A stretch of 64,000 nt of DNA, taken from the NCBI RefSeq assembly GCF_037975245.1, contig NC_092582.1:17200577-17264576 (forward strand). The letters are read 5' to 3'. Within the stretch, counting starts at the first letter, position 1, and every line of letters begins with the position of its first letter. The notes under the pieces were generated by a model. It did no database searches. It was given only the letters and a program-made list of their open reading frames with translations, and had not been told where the DNA came from. Source of the stretch: Apostichopus japonicus (lineage: Eukaryota; Echinodermata; Holothuroidea; Aspidochirotida; Stichopodidae). The position numbers and the translations under genes are program-made. Below, piece after piece: positions 42,563 through 54,954 of this stretch.

Positions 42563-45500
42563 TCAGTCTTCCTCACTATCGTTGTCGTAGTCTGCAACAT
42601 TGGAGCAGCTGATTCCACAACATTCACTGCATCCTACAGAACACTCCAACCCATGCTTCCTACAGGAGCATCGTTTCGAATCACAGTTGGTTCTGCATTT
42701 ACATCTGATGACCTGCAGTAGCATTTCAGGAGCTGGCGGTAAGGGTGACTTGGTGGGCATCAGATTGTTATTACTCGTATACCATCCCCATTCGTGGGGC
42801 TGTAAATCACTGTCTGTTCCAATCCACTGTTGAACTTGCAGAAACACTCTTAAGCTATGGTATCTTGCTGCTGCTGATGTCGGTGGCAGGGTCTGTACTT
42901 TAACAGATGTTTTACTCGACGCTACTTTGTTAAAAAATTTTCGAGCTCGCAAATCATCAAGTCTTTCTCCTCGACTACCTCCATACAGAAAGACTAAGGC
43001 TTCTTCACCGGCTTTAATTACTTCTTCTTTTGAGGCCTGTCTAGAAAATACTTCACCTTGATTCTTAAAATGATCGTCATTTGCCATTTTCCTTAAAACT
43101 GCACCTTTTCCTATTCCGAACGGATGAGAAGTGGTGTCACAGCCACTTATAGCGTGCACAAATGGTAAATGCCTGCACTTACTTTGTCTTCTGTATGTCC
43201 CAGATCCTTTGCATGTTTAATTTTTCACTCATGAAGTATACATTGTGTGAGGTACTGTTGGCATGGAAACAAAGTAGCACGACTATGTCTGTGTCTTCAC
43301 CAATTACAACTGTTGCTTTGTTTGTAGAGCATTCGACAGCTTTTAGTACAATCAGTAAACCGGCATCGTCATCGGCATGGAACACACTAAGACCTCTTTC
43401 TTCCATTTTTTGACCCAACATGTTAAGAAATCTTTGTTTGTTGCATGAATTGGCGAGGAATATGTCTTTACGGGATCTACAAGGCATGCTTTCAGTGAAC
43501 AATACTGTTGATCCGACAACTCCTTTTGACCTCTTGATATGAGCAGAGTCTTTTGTAGATGAGCCATTTGAATAACTATCAAAGACAACCATGGCGTTAC
43601 CATACTTTTTGTTGACATAGTCCAAGTACATCTTACAAATAGTGTTGAAGCTTTCGCCTTGGCGCCATGGCAGACGCTGTAGGAGGGAACCACCGTCTAA
43701 TACAAACTGCAGTCCAACTGATGGCAGTTCTTGTGCGTTACAGTCACCTAGCCCCCATATTGCATCAGCGAGGGAAGACTTATTCGATGCTCTCATATGA
43801 CCAGATGTATCAAACAGTGATGATGGGTGACTGCATAATTCGTAACGGAAAAGTTCTGCCTTGTCATCGTACATACCATTTGACGCCAATAATAATCGCT
43901 GGAAAAGGAGTTGTGGATCAACTTCAGTTGAATCTCCATCCACTTTGACAGCTGTTTTGGCATTCATTGTGGTGGCCTGCTGTGATCGCTTGAAAGAAAA
44001 TCCTGTCACTCTTTTCCCAGCCATTTCTTGCACAATAGTCGACCCGACATCTTTGGCCTTGTCTACGTTTACATTTCCGTCAGCTATTACCCCTGTTTCA
44101 ATGTTTCGTAGAGATGGATCTTCTGCAAACGGATCCCTATTTTGTAGAAACGAAATTACAGTGAACAGATCCTTGTGATCCCTTTCCTTTCGTGCCTCGG
44201 AAGATTCTTTATGCTGACTGCTTGTGTGGTAGTCAGTTCCACATACCTCTTGCATAGCGTTTTTCATATCTGCACATGCTGGCATTGAAAGTATCCATCT
44301 TGCCCTTTCGGCGTCTGTCATGCCACGTCCTCTTGTCAAACCACCTGTTGTTTTGAGAGATCTCATCAGTACCTGCTCAATCACAAGATCGGATGAGATT
44401 CCACCCTAAAACCGATTACTCCTACGGATCACATGATGACCATTTTGAAAAGCGGCATGAACTTCGGGATGATCCACTTCTAATTGTATCATCATTTGCA
44501 GATATATGTATGCTGATTTCAAGTACAAGTTGTGTCCTGCAGCAGCAAAGAATGGTAACATTTCTTTTATTGTACTTAGATGAAGATTCCAGTTCCCAGT
44601 CCGTTCAGCTTTAATAAACAAGCGAAGCAAATCAACCATATGCATGTACTGCATCCAAAGTGTTCCTGTGCGAAGATTAGATAAAGAAAGTTTCTTCCTT
44701 TCAAGCTCTTTATTTATACTGTCGAGCACATCGCTTTTGCAGACCTCTTGAGGTGAGATTGCCTTGTCCATTAGTCTGTCATGGAGGTTCTTTGCCGTTA
44801 AAAGAAGTTCTTCATCGGTCCTGCATACAGAAGGTTCTTGTGATTCATGAACTAGATCTTCATCCATTTGATTTGTTTCTTGCTCATCATTCATTAACGT
44901 ACTCGCATTGTCATTGGCCTGTTGTTGTACCATATTTGATACTGTATTATCCTCTGAAACCTGGATGTTTACTTCTTTCGTCTTATTTGTTGTAAAGACC
45001 TTTGAAATAACCATATAGTTTAGTGCACTATCGACCAAACAGTGCCCTCGCAACGCTCTTGCTACAGCTTTACCGGTCAGCATGTGGTTGACAGTGTTTG
45101 ACGCATAAATTGTCTCTAAAAGTTCACGCAAACCAGAGCCAGCCATCAAGTGACCAATAGAACCAAGAAAACTCATTTGGAGATGGAACCCACCAAGACG
45201 CAAAATTGTGGACCTGAGATCGCTACCTTCAGGTTCGTTAAGTACAATCATTAAAGCTTTCCAGTACAAGGGTTGGTCGAAAGTAAGAATAGCCTTTGTG
45301 TTGTGTTGTCTTGCTTCATTGCATACAAACTTCAAAGTAGAATATATGCATGAGTTATCACTGGGATTCATGTCTATCATTGGAAAAAAGAAGACAGACG
45401 ATTCCCCTGGGTGTTCCCCCTGTTGCATCATCTGCATCATACCTGACCATCCTGGAACTGATGATTTGATGGGGCGCATTATCTTCCATAACAAATCCAG

Positions 45501-47017
45501 CTTCCACGTTGGATCATCGCAGTGAAGATCTCTGATTTCTTTGAAACTCAGTTCCGGCAATATACTCTGTTTTCGCGTATAATAAGATATGTTGATCGTC
45601 CCCATGGTAGTGAGTTTTTTGGTAGTTACCGATAACCTTTCTACAGCTCGTTGGATTATGATACCTGGAGTGATTCCCACAATGATACCCATACCATGAA
45701 AGGAACCGTGCCCATCAAGGGTCCTAACATTATGATCCACATTGTCCGCTACGTATTGCACAAAATGGTCTGTAACAATCGGTGGCATATGGATTCCTTG
45801 GCTTGCCGCTGCGCTCGATCATACCTTTGAACTTCAGAATACGAAGAACAGAATCCCAGTTTATTCAAAGTATCTATTAGGAACCGAGATCCAAAGTGGT
45901 GATGCATTTGTATTCCTAATGCAATTTGTAGAGGAGCCATCAAAACCCTAGGTCGTGCAGCTTGGATGAGGGCGTGTCCAATTGAAGAAACTTTCACATC
46001 ATTCTCTTTCCCAACCATAATAGTGTTTAAGAGTAGTTTCAAACTGTCAGGAATAAACTGAAGATTTTGCTCAGTTGACGACACACTTGATGAGGATGGA
46101 TATCTCAAATGCGATGCTTCCATTTGCTTTATATCACTTTTGATAAGTTTTGCAGCAGCCTCTACTATAAACAACTTCTCAGAAAATGCGTCTTGATGCC
46201 GTGGTCTCTTTGAAAATTCTTGCAAAATTGACCATACTGTGTTTGTGAATGTTACAAAGTTTGGTTTGCCGTTAACCTCAGTTATCAAAATTGTATCACC
46301 AAAGTGATCTTGTAGCCTTTTCCTCATGTATACAGTGCTATAAGGGTTCGGACAAAACTCTCTCATTTTTTCGACTAGATCGGTTAGAGTAGCTTGTACT
46401 TCGTCATTTTCTTTCAAATATTCCGCAACTCTGATAAATGCGGCTGCTTGATGTTCATCTTCGGGACGTCCAGGGGTTCGTTTACTCTTAGAATTACCTT
46501 TAAAAGACTTTGGAAGCTGCTTTTGTGTTCTGAATTAATGCTGCATGCCTGGTGATAGATTGCATCTGCAGCATGTAAATCGCTTACAAGTGAAAATCTG
46601 GCTTTCACCTGTTTAGCCCATTCGTCATCTTGGCCGCGGTCGTCACATGCCGACTCAATCTTCCTTTGAAATTCAAAGGTTTTGACGGGGTAAGCCTGAT
46701 GACCTTTTTTTACCGTTCACTTCAGCATTTTGTCCACAAAAAAAGCAGTGTTCACCAAACAAAAACTGTTCAGTTTGTGAACGTAATTTACGCTTTAAAC
46801 CGCATTCTACATTTGGTTTCAAATCGCTAGCAATGGATCGTTTATTGCAATATCGTTTACGACATTTTTGGTGAACCCTCTGTCCAACAGATATGGTAAG
46901 TTCATCACCACATTCTTGGCTTGCCTCAATAATACCTTGAACACCCTTCTTTCGCATTGTCACGTCAGGGTCGCAGTCAGTTTCAAAAGAAATCTGACAG
47001 GTGACGCACACGTCCAT
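42563..47017 (-). pseudogene. Transposase-like HAISGCDTTS/CXC protein, multiply disrupted
   Basis: Five frames cover about 1,480 codons. The N-terminus (47,017) has a Cys/His cluster (CVTCQ, HQKCRKRYCNKR, CFFCG). The central part (46,417-44,406) includes MPPIVTDHFVQYVADNVDHN, TLDGHGSFHGMG and FDQPLYWKAL. The 44,384-43,179 part has FDSYSNGSSTKD and CNKQRFLNMLG, then ADDDAG and VVIGEDTDIVVLL, resembling PIN/XPG-type acidic motifs. The C-terminus has HAISGCDTTSHPFG, LPPTSAAARYHSLRV and a CXC-like Cys-rich block. Breaks: frameshift at an A7 run near 46,710, another near 46,500, another near 45,815, TAG at 44,403-44,405, and a small deletion/frameshift near 43,170. An acceptor-like TTTCTTTATTAG precedes the first ATG. 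Confidence 0.8.
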
Positions 47018-48180
47018 CTAATAAAGAAAACAATAAATACAAAAATGTACAATGAAGATATATGTGAAGGTTTACTTTACTTAGTTCACTAGGTTACTGA
47101 TAGAGCATGAAGGTAGGGATACAACCTAATGACACCCCACACCCCGTAAAGAGTAAGTAGAGAAAAGCATACGACGACACAGTCACGTTTGTTTATCTTA
47201 AGTGACATTTTCAAAAGTATGCAATTATGTTGCAAAGTTTACAAAGATTGTATCTTAATCATCGATGAAAATGCGGTTGTTATCTAAAGAATCCGAATGA
47301 ATAATGGTTTGGTTAATATTAATGTATGAAAAAATGAAACTTAATGTGGATCAATAAAGAAAATCCATGATTTCTTCATTTTTCCAGCAATTTGTACGTA
47401 ATTACTAATGGTACGTAAAGGCATCCGTACCTACAAAATTGTCGAAATCTCGGCTTGCTTTTGAGTGCAACCCTGCTTAAGCCTATCTTAATCGCTCTTT
47501 TTTTATTTGCAAGTTTTGTATACCTTATGGTTTTACAGCTGTTTTAACGAATGCAGTTAGACTTATTGGAATATATTACGTTCTTTATCGACCGTTCATT
47601 CGCTTAAAATAACATTAGGCCTAACGTTATGCTAGCCTATACGTTCGTATTTCGTGCAAAACTAGCCAGACTGCATTTGTAAATGGTAGTTGGGGGTTAG
47701 TTTTCTTTGTAACCTTGTGGTAAATTAAAATATACACCAGCAAATGTTCTATTTGCGTGGAGTTCGAATTTAGATAAGGTCCAAGTCTAAACGTAACTAG
47801 GCCTCCAATGTCAGCGATATAAGCTACATCAGTACATGTATTTTGTGTGTAATACCAGCCTAACACCAGTTAAGCGAAGCTATTCTTTCGATTATTTTCT
47901 TTCTTTTTGTGCTATATTCAATTGATTCTAAATTACAGAAACGCAATGGCTATTACGTATAACAAAAATGTACATCTATTCCTTACCTGAACATTCCACA
48001 CAGATAGCAAAGACTCAAAAACGTTACATCCTTGCTTAAGTCAAAGGTTTTCGTGACCGAGCGTGCGCGAGTGTAAGCAGTAGGCTGTAGCCACGGCTAT
48101 ATAATTGTTTACCGTAGCTGATAAGAAGCATTAGTATAATCGACAAACCCGTCTCTTTTTCTAGCCAAAATTTCGGAATT
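47018..48180. other. 5' region of the transposon gene; nothing else recognised
   Basis: AT-rich sequence between the N-terminal coding exon and the right inverted repeat. The splice-acceptor-like sequence at 47,018-47,031 suggests that it contains an intron and a leader exon. The 79-codon frame at 47,627-47,866 is not convincing. Confidence 0.4.
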
Positions 48181-48796
48181 TGGCAAATGTCGATTTATGT
48201 CGATTTTTAGTATGTTACTCAGACGAATTTATTCTATCAATTTGCGTTGAAATAAATTCTGTTGCAATTTGTTTAAGGTTAAATCATAGATTTACTGGAC
48301 TAATAGACTCTTGGAGCCATTCATATATTCCAAGAAAATAGGACCACACAAAACAATTAGCTTAAGAAAAAGACAGGTCGCACAGGGCCACCCGACCACT
48401 AACTGTTGCCATGTAGTAGTTAGCAATAAAAGTGAAAATTAAGGGAACTCCTAAATCTACCAAGTAAAGGTTATTCATTGTCAAATGAATAAAAACAAAT
48501 ATAAGAAAATGAAAGGAAGTAATGAAATGGATAAAAACAAAAGTAGGAAAATAAAAGAAAATGATAACTATACATAACATTAACCAGGTTATGCTCTGGT
48601 TACATATGTACCACAGCAAAATTGTGCAGTGACATTGACCGTCCACGGTATGCGTTCAGGACATGACTGGTTGCTACGCCAACTAAAATACATCGAAAAA
48701 ATTCACACGTCAATAATGGTAAAAGCATAGTAAATGCATAATAAATGAATTAAATATGTATTAATATATGTATTAAATGTGAAAAACAAAGCTTAC

Positions 48797-49066
48797 CTGA
48801 CGTTTTATTGCTATAATATATTGGTACATCAATTCATGATTACAGAAATTATTGCCAGAGGTCCTCTTCATTGGTGTCGACTCAGCCGTATTCCATAGAA
48901 AGACGCTAACAACAGCTGTCGAGAAAGTATACAAAGCAAACAATATTTGCATTACTGCAACCAACTCCAATGAAATACCATTTATTGTAATCGCCCTCCA
49001 CTCGAAGCAAATAACAATAATTGAATAAACGTTTTGCGACGACGATGTACCAGCTAATTCATTAAT
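48797..49066 (-). CDS. Candidate internal exon of a host membrane-protein gene
   Basis: The minus-strand interval is bounded by an acceptor (TTTCTCATCCCGCAG) and a donor (CGTCAG|GTAAGC). It is exactly 270 bases and open in one frame in phase 0. The translation includes a cytosolic/extracellular start (NELAGTSSSQNVYS), a hydrophobic stretch (LELVAVMQILFALYTFSTAV, continuing VSVFLW) and a Cys-containing polar end (SGNNFCNHELMYQY). I do not recognise the family and could not link flanking exons with compatible phase. The strong splice signals are the main support. Confidence 0.4.
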
Positions 49067-49669
49067 CTGCGGGATGAGAAACGATATTACTTTAAAATGA
49101 ATCTCCGTGTATAAACCGAACAGGTGAAATGGATTTCACATAGGGGGAAATTAGGACACCACACTCAGAGAAAAAGACACATACCAAGTTCGACATGGAG
49201 GACACGGAACTTAAACCCTGGCATAGTGTCACGTTGGTTACCGCAAGTTTCAACTATGAATGGGGTATTTTTCTGCAGCGTAGAATGGTTTTTGAATTGC
49301 TGCCCAAGTAATACCCATTGTGGCACTAACCATTAGTTCCGTTTGGGATTGGGGATGAAAGGGCTGGGGCGATAGTAAGCAAAGTGTAGCATTAATGTGT
49401 CATTTTAAGTGTGTGGAGTCAAAGCCATTTCATAATGTATTTACTGGATGCTGATCTAAACATTTATCTGCACGAACTCGGTAAGGATTTTAAACTTGGC
49501 CCTTGGTCTGACTGGGCATGGGATGCACGTAGGATTTTTTTTTTAAGACTTCTTATTAATCGCATACACGAGTACTTCAGATTTGGATGGCTGTATGCCT
49601 GTGAATTTGCTGTTTATGATGACTGGTGCTTGCAGGGGGAAACCAACCGATTGACTTCAATATGTGCTT

Positions 49670-49673
<4 letters not shown>

Positions 49674-49734
<61 letters not shown>
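49674..49734. repeat. TA microsatellite (SINE tail)
   Basis: (TA)n of about 60 bases at the tail side of SINE copy C. Confidence 0.95.
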
Positions 49735-49736
<2 letters not shown>

Positions 49737-49761
49737 TCTTTCTTAATGCAATGGAGGAATT

Positions 49762-49886
49762 GAAAATCGTAATGAGTTGGAAAATCAAGAACAGTGAAAA
49801 AAACTTTCAGCCTCCACCGGGGTTCGAACCACGGGCCTTCCGCTCTGTACGCGGATACCCTAACCACTAGGCTATGGACGCTGATA
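49762..49886 (-). repeat. tRNA-derived SINE, copy C
   Basis: Minus-strand copy with A-box-like head (GTCCATAGCCTAGTGGTTAG), B-box (GGTTCGAACCC) and the common tail (ttttttcactgttcttgatt). It is oriented head-to-head with copy D, only a few bases away. Confidence 0.8.
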
Positions 49887-49889
49887 ATC

Positions 49890-49975
49890 CAAGAGCGGAA
49901 GGCCCGTGGTTCGAATCCCGGTGGAGGCTGAAAGTTTTTTCACTGTTCTTGATTTTCCAACTCATTACGATTTTC

Positions 49976-49978
<3 letters not shown>
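49890..49978 (+). repeat. tRNA-derived SINE, copy D (head truncated)
   Basis: Plus-strand copy beginning within the anticodon-arm region (gcggaaggcccgtggttcga). It is identical to copy C even in its variant 'ccgtggttcg', and a TA tract (49,979-50,022) follows as the tail. Together C and D form an inverted repeat. Confidence 0.8.
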
Positions 49979-50026
<48 letters not shown>

Positions 50027-50042
50027 TATCATATAAATATAT

Positions 50043-50155
50043 CAGCCTAGTGGTTAGGGTGTCCGCATATAAAGCGGGAGGCCCGGGTTCGAATCCCAGT
50101 GGAAGCTGGTAGTTTTTTCACTGTTCTGGATTTTCCAACTCACTACGATTGCAAT
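50043..50155 (+). repeat. tRNA-derived SINE, copy E
   Basis: Plus-strand copy with head CAGCCTAGTGGTTAGGGTGT, B-box GGTTCGAATCC and tail ttttttcactgttctggatt. It differs from C/D at several diagnostic positions (agtggaagctggtag). Confidence 0.8.
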
Positions 50156-51815
50156 TATATACAAAACCATCCTCCACTTATCACAAAGGGATTGCCACAA
50201 GCCATCGGTAAAAGAATCTCTACCCTATCGTCAAGCCATGATATTTTTAAAAAGCAGCACCCGTCTACAACGCAGCCCTCCGGAAAGCTGGGCACAAGGA
50301 GGAAATTGAACATACAGCGAAGAGCAGCAACCATACCCAGAAAAAGAACAGAGCCAGAAAAATAATATGGTACACTCCATCATATAGCAAACGCGTTAAA
50401 ACCAAGGTGGGTGCGCAGTTTCTGAAACTCGTAAAAAAGCATTTCCCTAGTGACCATGTCTTACACAAGATATTTAACAAAACAACATCAAAATTGGCTA
50501 TAGCTGTATGAGGAATATGAGACTAGTTATAAAAGCCCGCAATAACAAGATCATATCGATAGCAAACCCAGAGACTGGGGAAATAGCTTGCAATTGCAGA
50601 AAAAAATAGCGACTGCCTGCTGTCCGGGGAATGTCTCGCCAGCGATATAATCTACAAGGCAAAGGTCACTCACTACTGGTCAAGAGACAGCCGTTTATAT
50701 CGGTCTGGTTCAATTGCTCAGGTGGAATGAAGTGAACTATTAAGAAATTTGCAGAAAAATGTTGCATTGACGAGATATGATAAGTTGTCAATTCAACATT
50801 TTGCAGAAAATTGTTCAATTACTCAATTGGAAGAAAGTGAACAATTGAACATTTTGCAGAAAAATGTTCAATTGCTCAGTTAAGCAACTGAGCAATCCAA
50901 CATTTTTCTGATTTTTTATAAGCTATTATCTTGTTATCTAAACAATCTACTGAAAAATGTTGACTTCATGGGGCAAAGTTTTCTTATGTTGATGGCAATT
51001 TTAAGCTTCCGTAGCCTGATGATCGCCGCAGTGAGAAGAACCCAGTGTGTACACTTTACCATCTTTACCACTTTAGTTATTCAATGCAATACAATGATGT
51101 AAGCGTTCTGGTCCATGAACAGTTGGTTTACTAAGTTTTAAAGTGCTGTGGACAGCATGCCCGCTGCACAGCATATGTTACAATATATTATTTTGTTGAC
51201 ATCTAAATCTAATTTGAAACTGTTTTGATGTAGTCATTTGTAAGTTACCGTACTATTCCTGAAGCAGAATTATAATCAGTCATTGTACTCTTATTATTCA
51301 GTACTTCCCGGAAAATATGCAGCGCTACAAATTTGTATTAATTGGCTTGTCATCATAACGAGTTCATTCGATTCTACGAAGTTCGTTGTCGTTGTATTTA
51401 TTTTAGTTTAGTAGAACAATGTATTTATTTTTCATTAACCGTAGCGCTTCCTTGAAATTGCGATGTATTCTCATTCATTACTACAAAAAGGCAGCACGTT
51501 ATGAAAGACAAGATGATAGGATGTTAGCATCGCAAAGTTCGTTTAGTTCAAAAATCTCAAAAAATATTTCCATAAATAAACAAAATGTGAATTGTCACCG
51601 GTAAGTACAAGTTTATATACAAGCTTATTATATTTCTAACCTCTGCTTATTTTGTGTTCAACCGTCTCATTGGATCTTAAGTTGTCTGCCATTTCCCTTA
51701 AACAGTTCTTAGCAATAATCCACAAGGCAAACCCGGCTTAACATTTCAGGACTGACCTAAAATTGTTTCCGTATATTCTTTCAAGATTAACGCAATAGAA
51801 AGACATGGAAAGTTT
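50156..51815. other. No gene recognised; local caattgaacatttt repeats
   Basis: At 50,700-50,905 the words ttgcagaaaaatgttcaatt and gctcaattgg recur in both orientations several times. The rest is AT-rich without a credible exon. Confidence 0.4.
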
Positions 51816-51821
51816 ACTTAC

Positions 51822-51858
51822 CACATAAAGATAAAAATAACACAAGTGAACGCAGCAT
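51822..51858 (-). CDS. Candidate first exon encoding a signal peptide
   Basis: On the minus strand ATG at 51,858 is followed by LRSLVLFLSLCG and a consensus donor G|GTAAGT (51,821-51,816). A short basic-hydrophobic start followed by a phase-1 donor is the usual first coding exon of secreted or type I membrane proteins. An upstream ATG frame on the same strand (to 52,050) could instead be an untranslated leader. Downstream exons were not identified. Confidence 0.4.
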
Positions 51859-52620
51859 CTTGGTTAATGTTAAAACAGGTTCACGCTCTTTCTGTTTTTG
51901 TCCCGGCTTATGAATATATACACAAAATTTTGCTGTTATTTTGTTGCCTCTGATATCAGTTATGAACATTCTGGTTTCTCCTAGTTCTTTATAAGGAAAC
52001 TGAACGAGTGAAGAAGCAGCTAAGGGACTTTCGATACCTCCCACGGACATTTAATTGTGACATTCCATAATATCCAGCAGTTTATTCCATACAAAAACAG
52101 AGTTCCTTTATTCCTACACTTTTTTTTTGGGCTAGACTTTCTAGACGGTAGGGCGCACTACCACGTTGTCACAGAATGTTAGCACCAATCAAAATAGATC
52201 TCAGAAAAGATTTAGGGTGTCAGCCAATCGCAAGCATTTCCTGGATAAACAACATGTCTGCGCCCTTGTGTAAGCTTATGCCGACCCCGGTTTCAGTGGT
52301 GTTCAAGGAATTACGTTAGTACTTATTGCCAAGACCTACTGTAGTTACTTTATTACAGTGAACAACCAAAGTGAATCCTTCAGTTCCTATTTTTAATATG
52401 ATTATGAACGCAATGCATGTGTGCCCGGTGACTCTGCTGAGGAATACCAAGTAAAAGTGGTCGGATTTGCACGGAATAATGTTATTGTGTTACTTGACAA
52501 TTCGTCCATATGACTTCAACTTGTTCAAGTTACACATTGATACGTGAGACTGGAGCAGGCTAGGCCCTAATAATTAAATAGGCAAAGGCCTAGCACTTAA
52601 TGTTAACGTATACAGCTCAT

Positions 52621-52700
52621 ATGGCACCTGGACCTAATTATATGAAAACGGAACTCATGAAGAGGGACGTGTTGAAGAATTGTGTGGATCTTCCAGGCAG
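52621..52700 (+). CDS. Candidate first coding exon, divergent from the signal-peptide exon
   Basis: ATG at 52,621 opens MAPGPNYMKTELMKRDVLKN and continues CVDLPG to a donor-like CAG|GTTGG at 52,701 (phase 2). It lies about 760 bases from the oppositely oriented exon at 51,858, so the interval could be a shared promoter. No family is recognised and the next exon is not identified. Confidence 0.25.
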
Positions 52701-54198
52701 GTTGGTCTAGGCTATGTAATGTTTCTTCTCCAGTCTTATGTTTGTTCAAACAAGAGGATATTAATTATTCCTATTTCCCCATGATATTTTAATAATTCAG
52801 AAATATGGTAGATTTAAAGACAAACAATGGTCTGTTTGAGATGTTGAAATGCAATGGTCTCCAACTGTGTAAACTCATTGAACTTCAATAGGTCTGTACA
52901 TGTTATAATAATCGTTGCAAATTTGTGATTGGCCATGAATAACATTGTCTGCAAAAAAACATTACAGGTTGCACAAGATTATTCTTCCCCCGATGAAGTC
53001 TTCTCAAAATCTGTGGGCTGTGTGGGATGCAATGTATATTCCAAATAGTTGAGATTTACTCCACATCCATGACTGATTCATCATATTCAAACATTCATCC
53101 CCTTGCTGATGGTTCTCCAAAGTTCCATTCCCTATGTGGGGCAATTGCATTGAGGGACAATTTGGTTTTGACATTCAACTCCAAAATTGGACTTCAGTTT
53201 TAAAATTCCAGGTACTAGAAACATAGACCAACTTGATTTCTTTCTTTTTGGAACTTGTTAGGCCATTATATAATCTGTTCTGGTGATGCAGAATTCATTC
53301 AGCAGGTGGTTCAATTCCATCAACAGACACCATACAGCCAAACAGTTTCGAAAAGAAGGTCAAGTATTCGGCACCATAATGAGACTTGTAACAAAAAGGA
53401 ATTACAGGAGTTTTCAGTGGCAAAGCTCTTGTTGAATTTCCTCGCATTGTCTTCATAGGACTTTTCTCAGTGATAGTCTCGCTTTGTAGTGTCCATCACT
53501 CTACACAGCACATGTGAATGGTAGGGGTAATCTTAAAGTAATCATGACTTCCTTATAGACCATCCACTGGTGTTCCAATGAAAGACTCAAAATGAGTTGT
53601 TAGCTCGGCAGCTAACTTCAGATTAAACCAAAAATGTTTGGATGGTACCATCTCATACTTTGGGACTACTGGAACAGATAACTAATATATATAAAGAGAA
53701 GAACAGCTTTCAGCAAACTGGTTATCCACCATAAGCCATGTGTATGGACATGTCTGTAGTATTAGTGGACCTGAAGTTTCCCACCGGGATGCTCTGTAGG
53801 CCCATAAGTTTAAACAAAAGAAATTTTTATTACACATATAGGCATACGTTTCTCATCAGAAACTACAAAGTTGTGCATATTGGTGAACTATGCAAATATT
53901 ACAGCATGTAGGCATGGCTGAGCTCACAATGGATGATTTTGAGCACCTCTTGTAAAGCCAATGTGTACCATTGGAGGACGGGAAATAAACCGATATTTTC
54001 ACTTGTGATCCATTTGTGCTTAACTTTGCAACTCACCACCCCAGATAAAGTTTTCATGAACAATGTTCATCTTGTATAATGTTCTTCATTATTTCTCCCA
54101 CTTATTATTTGCTATTCTTTGTTCCCCAGTTTTCCATTAAGGACATGCATTAGTCACTGAATCACGTATATTATCTGTCTAATTTTTGTCCATTTTAG

Positions 54199-54468
54199 GG
54201 CACTGTACCACCCCAGAAGTGTTTAATGCTGAAACTGATAAATGGAACAATGGTGGACACAGCATACATAAGCCTGTGGAGGAACATTACCTCAAAATGT
54301 GCAGGTACTTTATGGATAATTGGATTCATATCCACGTACTGTATAGTTTATATGTGTTACTTGAAATGCCTCGACGATGGAAACAGCTGCCGACAACATC
54401 TGAAGTACAGTGGTTTGGAGCATTCAGTGTTTATGTGGTCGAAGCATGTTACAGCATTTGTTGATTGA
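54199..54468 (+). CDS. Candidate terminal exon of a membrane protein
   Basis: After an acceptor-like TTTTTGTCCATTTTAG, one frame is open from 54,199 to the TGA at 54,466-54,468 and includes a hydrophobic span (TLWIIGFISTYCIVYMCYL) and possible N-glycosylation sites (NGT, NIT) before it. A second frame is also open over most of the interval, which lowers confidence. Phase does not match the exon at 52,621 directly. Confidence 0.25.
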   Translation, partial: GTVPPQKCLMLKLINGTMVDTAYISLWRNITSKCAGTLWIIGFISTYCIVYMCYLKCLDDGNSCRQHLKYSGLEHSVFMWSKHVTAFVD

Positions 54469-54589
54469 AATAGTGAACCATGATAACTTGCACGCATCCA
54501 TTAAGAAAAGCAGAGGGGTGAGGTGGGGGAGGGTGGGTGGGTGGGTCGAGAGTTTCAGGTACACCAATCCATGGGCAACTTAATGTATA

Positions 54590-54912
54590 AATGCCTTTTA
54601 TTATTATTATTATTCATCGTCATTCTTATTGTTATTATTATTATTATTGTTGTTGTTTTTACTATTATTATTATTATGATTATCGTCATTGTCATTGTCA
54701 TCCTCATCATTGTTATGGTTATTATTATTATTATTGTTGTTGTTGTTACTATGATTACTATTATTATTATTATTGTCATCATCATCATTCTTCTTATTAT
54801 TATTGTTGTTGTTACTATTATTATCGTCATCATCATCGTTATCATGATGATTATTATTATTAGAAAGATCATCGCCGTCTTTGTCATCATTATTATTATT
54901 ATTATTATTAAG
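54590..54912. repeat. Compound trinucleotide microsatellite (ATT/GTT/ATC/GTC)
   Basis: About 320 bases of drifting trinucleotide repeats. All three frames on both strands are open because of periodicity. None is a gene. Confidence 0.95.
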
Positions 54913-54954
54913 TCTTCGGATGGGGTGGAGTGGTATAGGCAGCTGGGATTGTAA

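Larger units (their letters stand above)
41480..48302 (-). mobile_element. 6.8-kb DNA transposon encoding a HAISGCDTTS/CXC protein (possibly Academ)
   Basis: The left end TAGTCCAGTCAATCTATGA is matched in inverse by the right end (TCATAGATTTACTGGACTA). Inside it follows a shared stretch containing ccttaaacaaattgcaacag, and similarity fades over about 120 bases. Both sides are flanked by ata (41,477-41,479 and 48,303-48,305), consistent with a 3-bp target duplication. The element carries one broken minus-strand gene. Academ transposons are, from memory, described with 3-4-bp duplications and proteins combining an XPG-type nuclease and Cys-rich modules, which fits. No other transposase is visible. 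Confidence 0.75.

Noticed and set aside
43352-43948. Additional proteins overlapping the transposon gene in other frames and strands
   Set aside because: They are shadows of the conserved minus-strand transposase-like frame.
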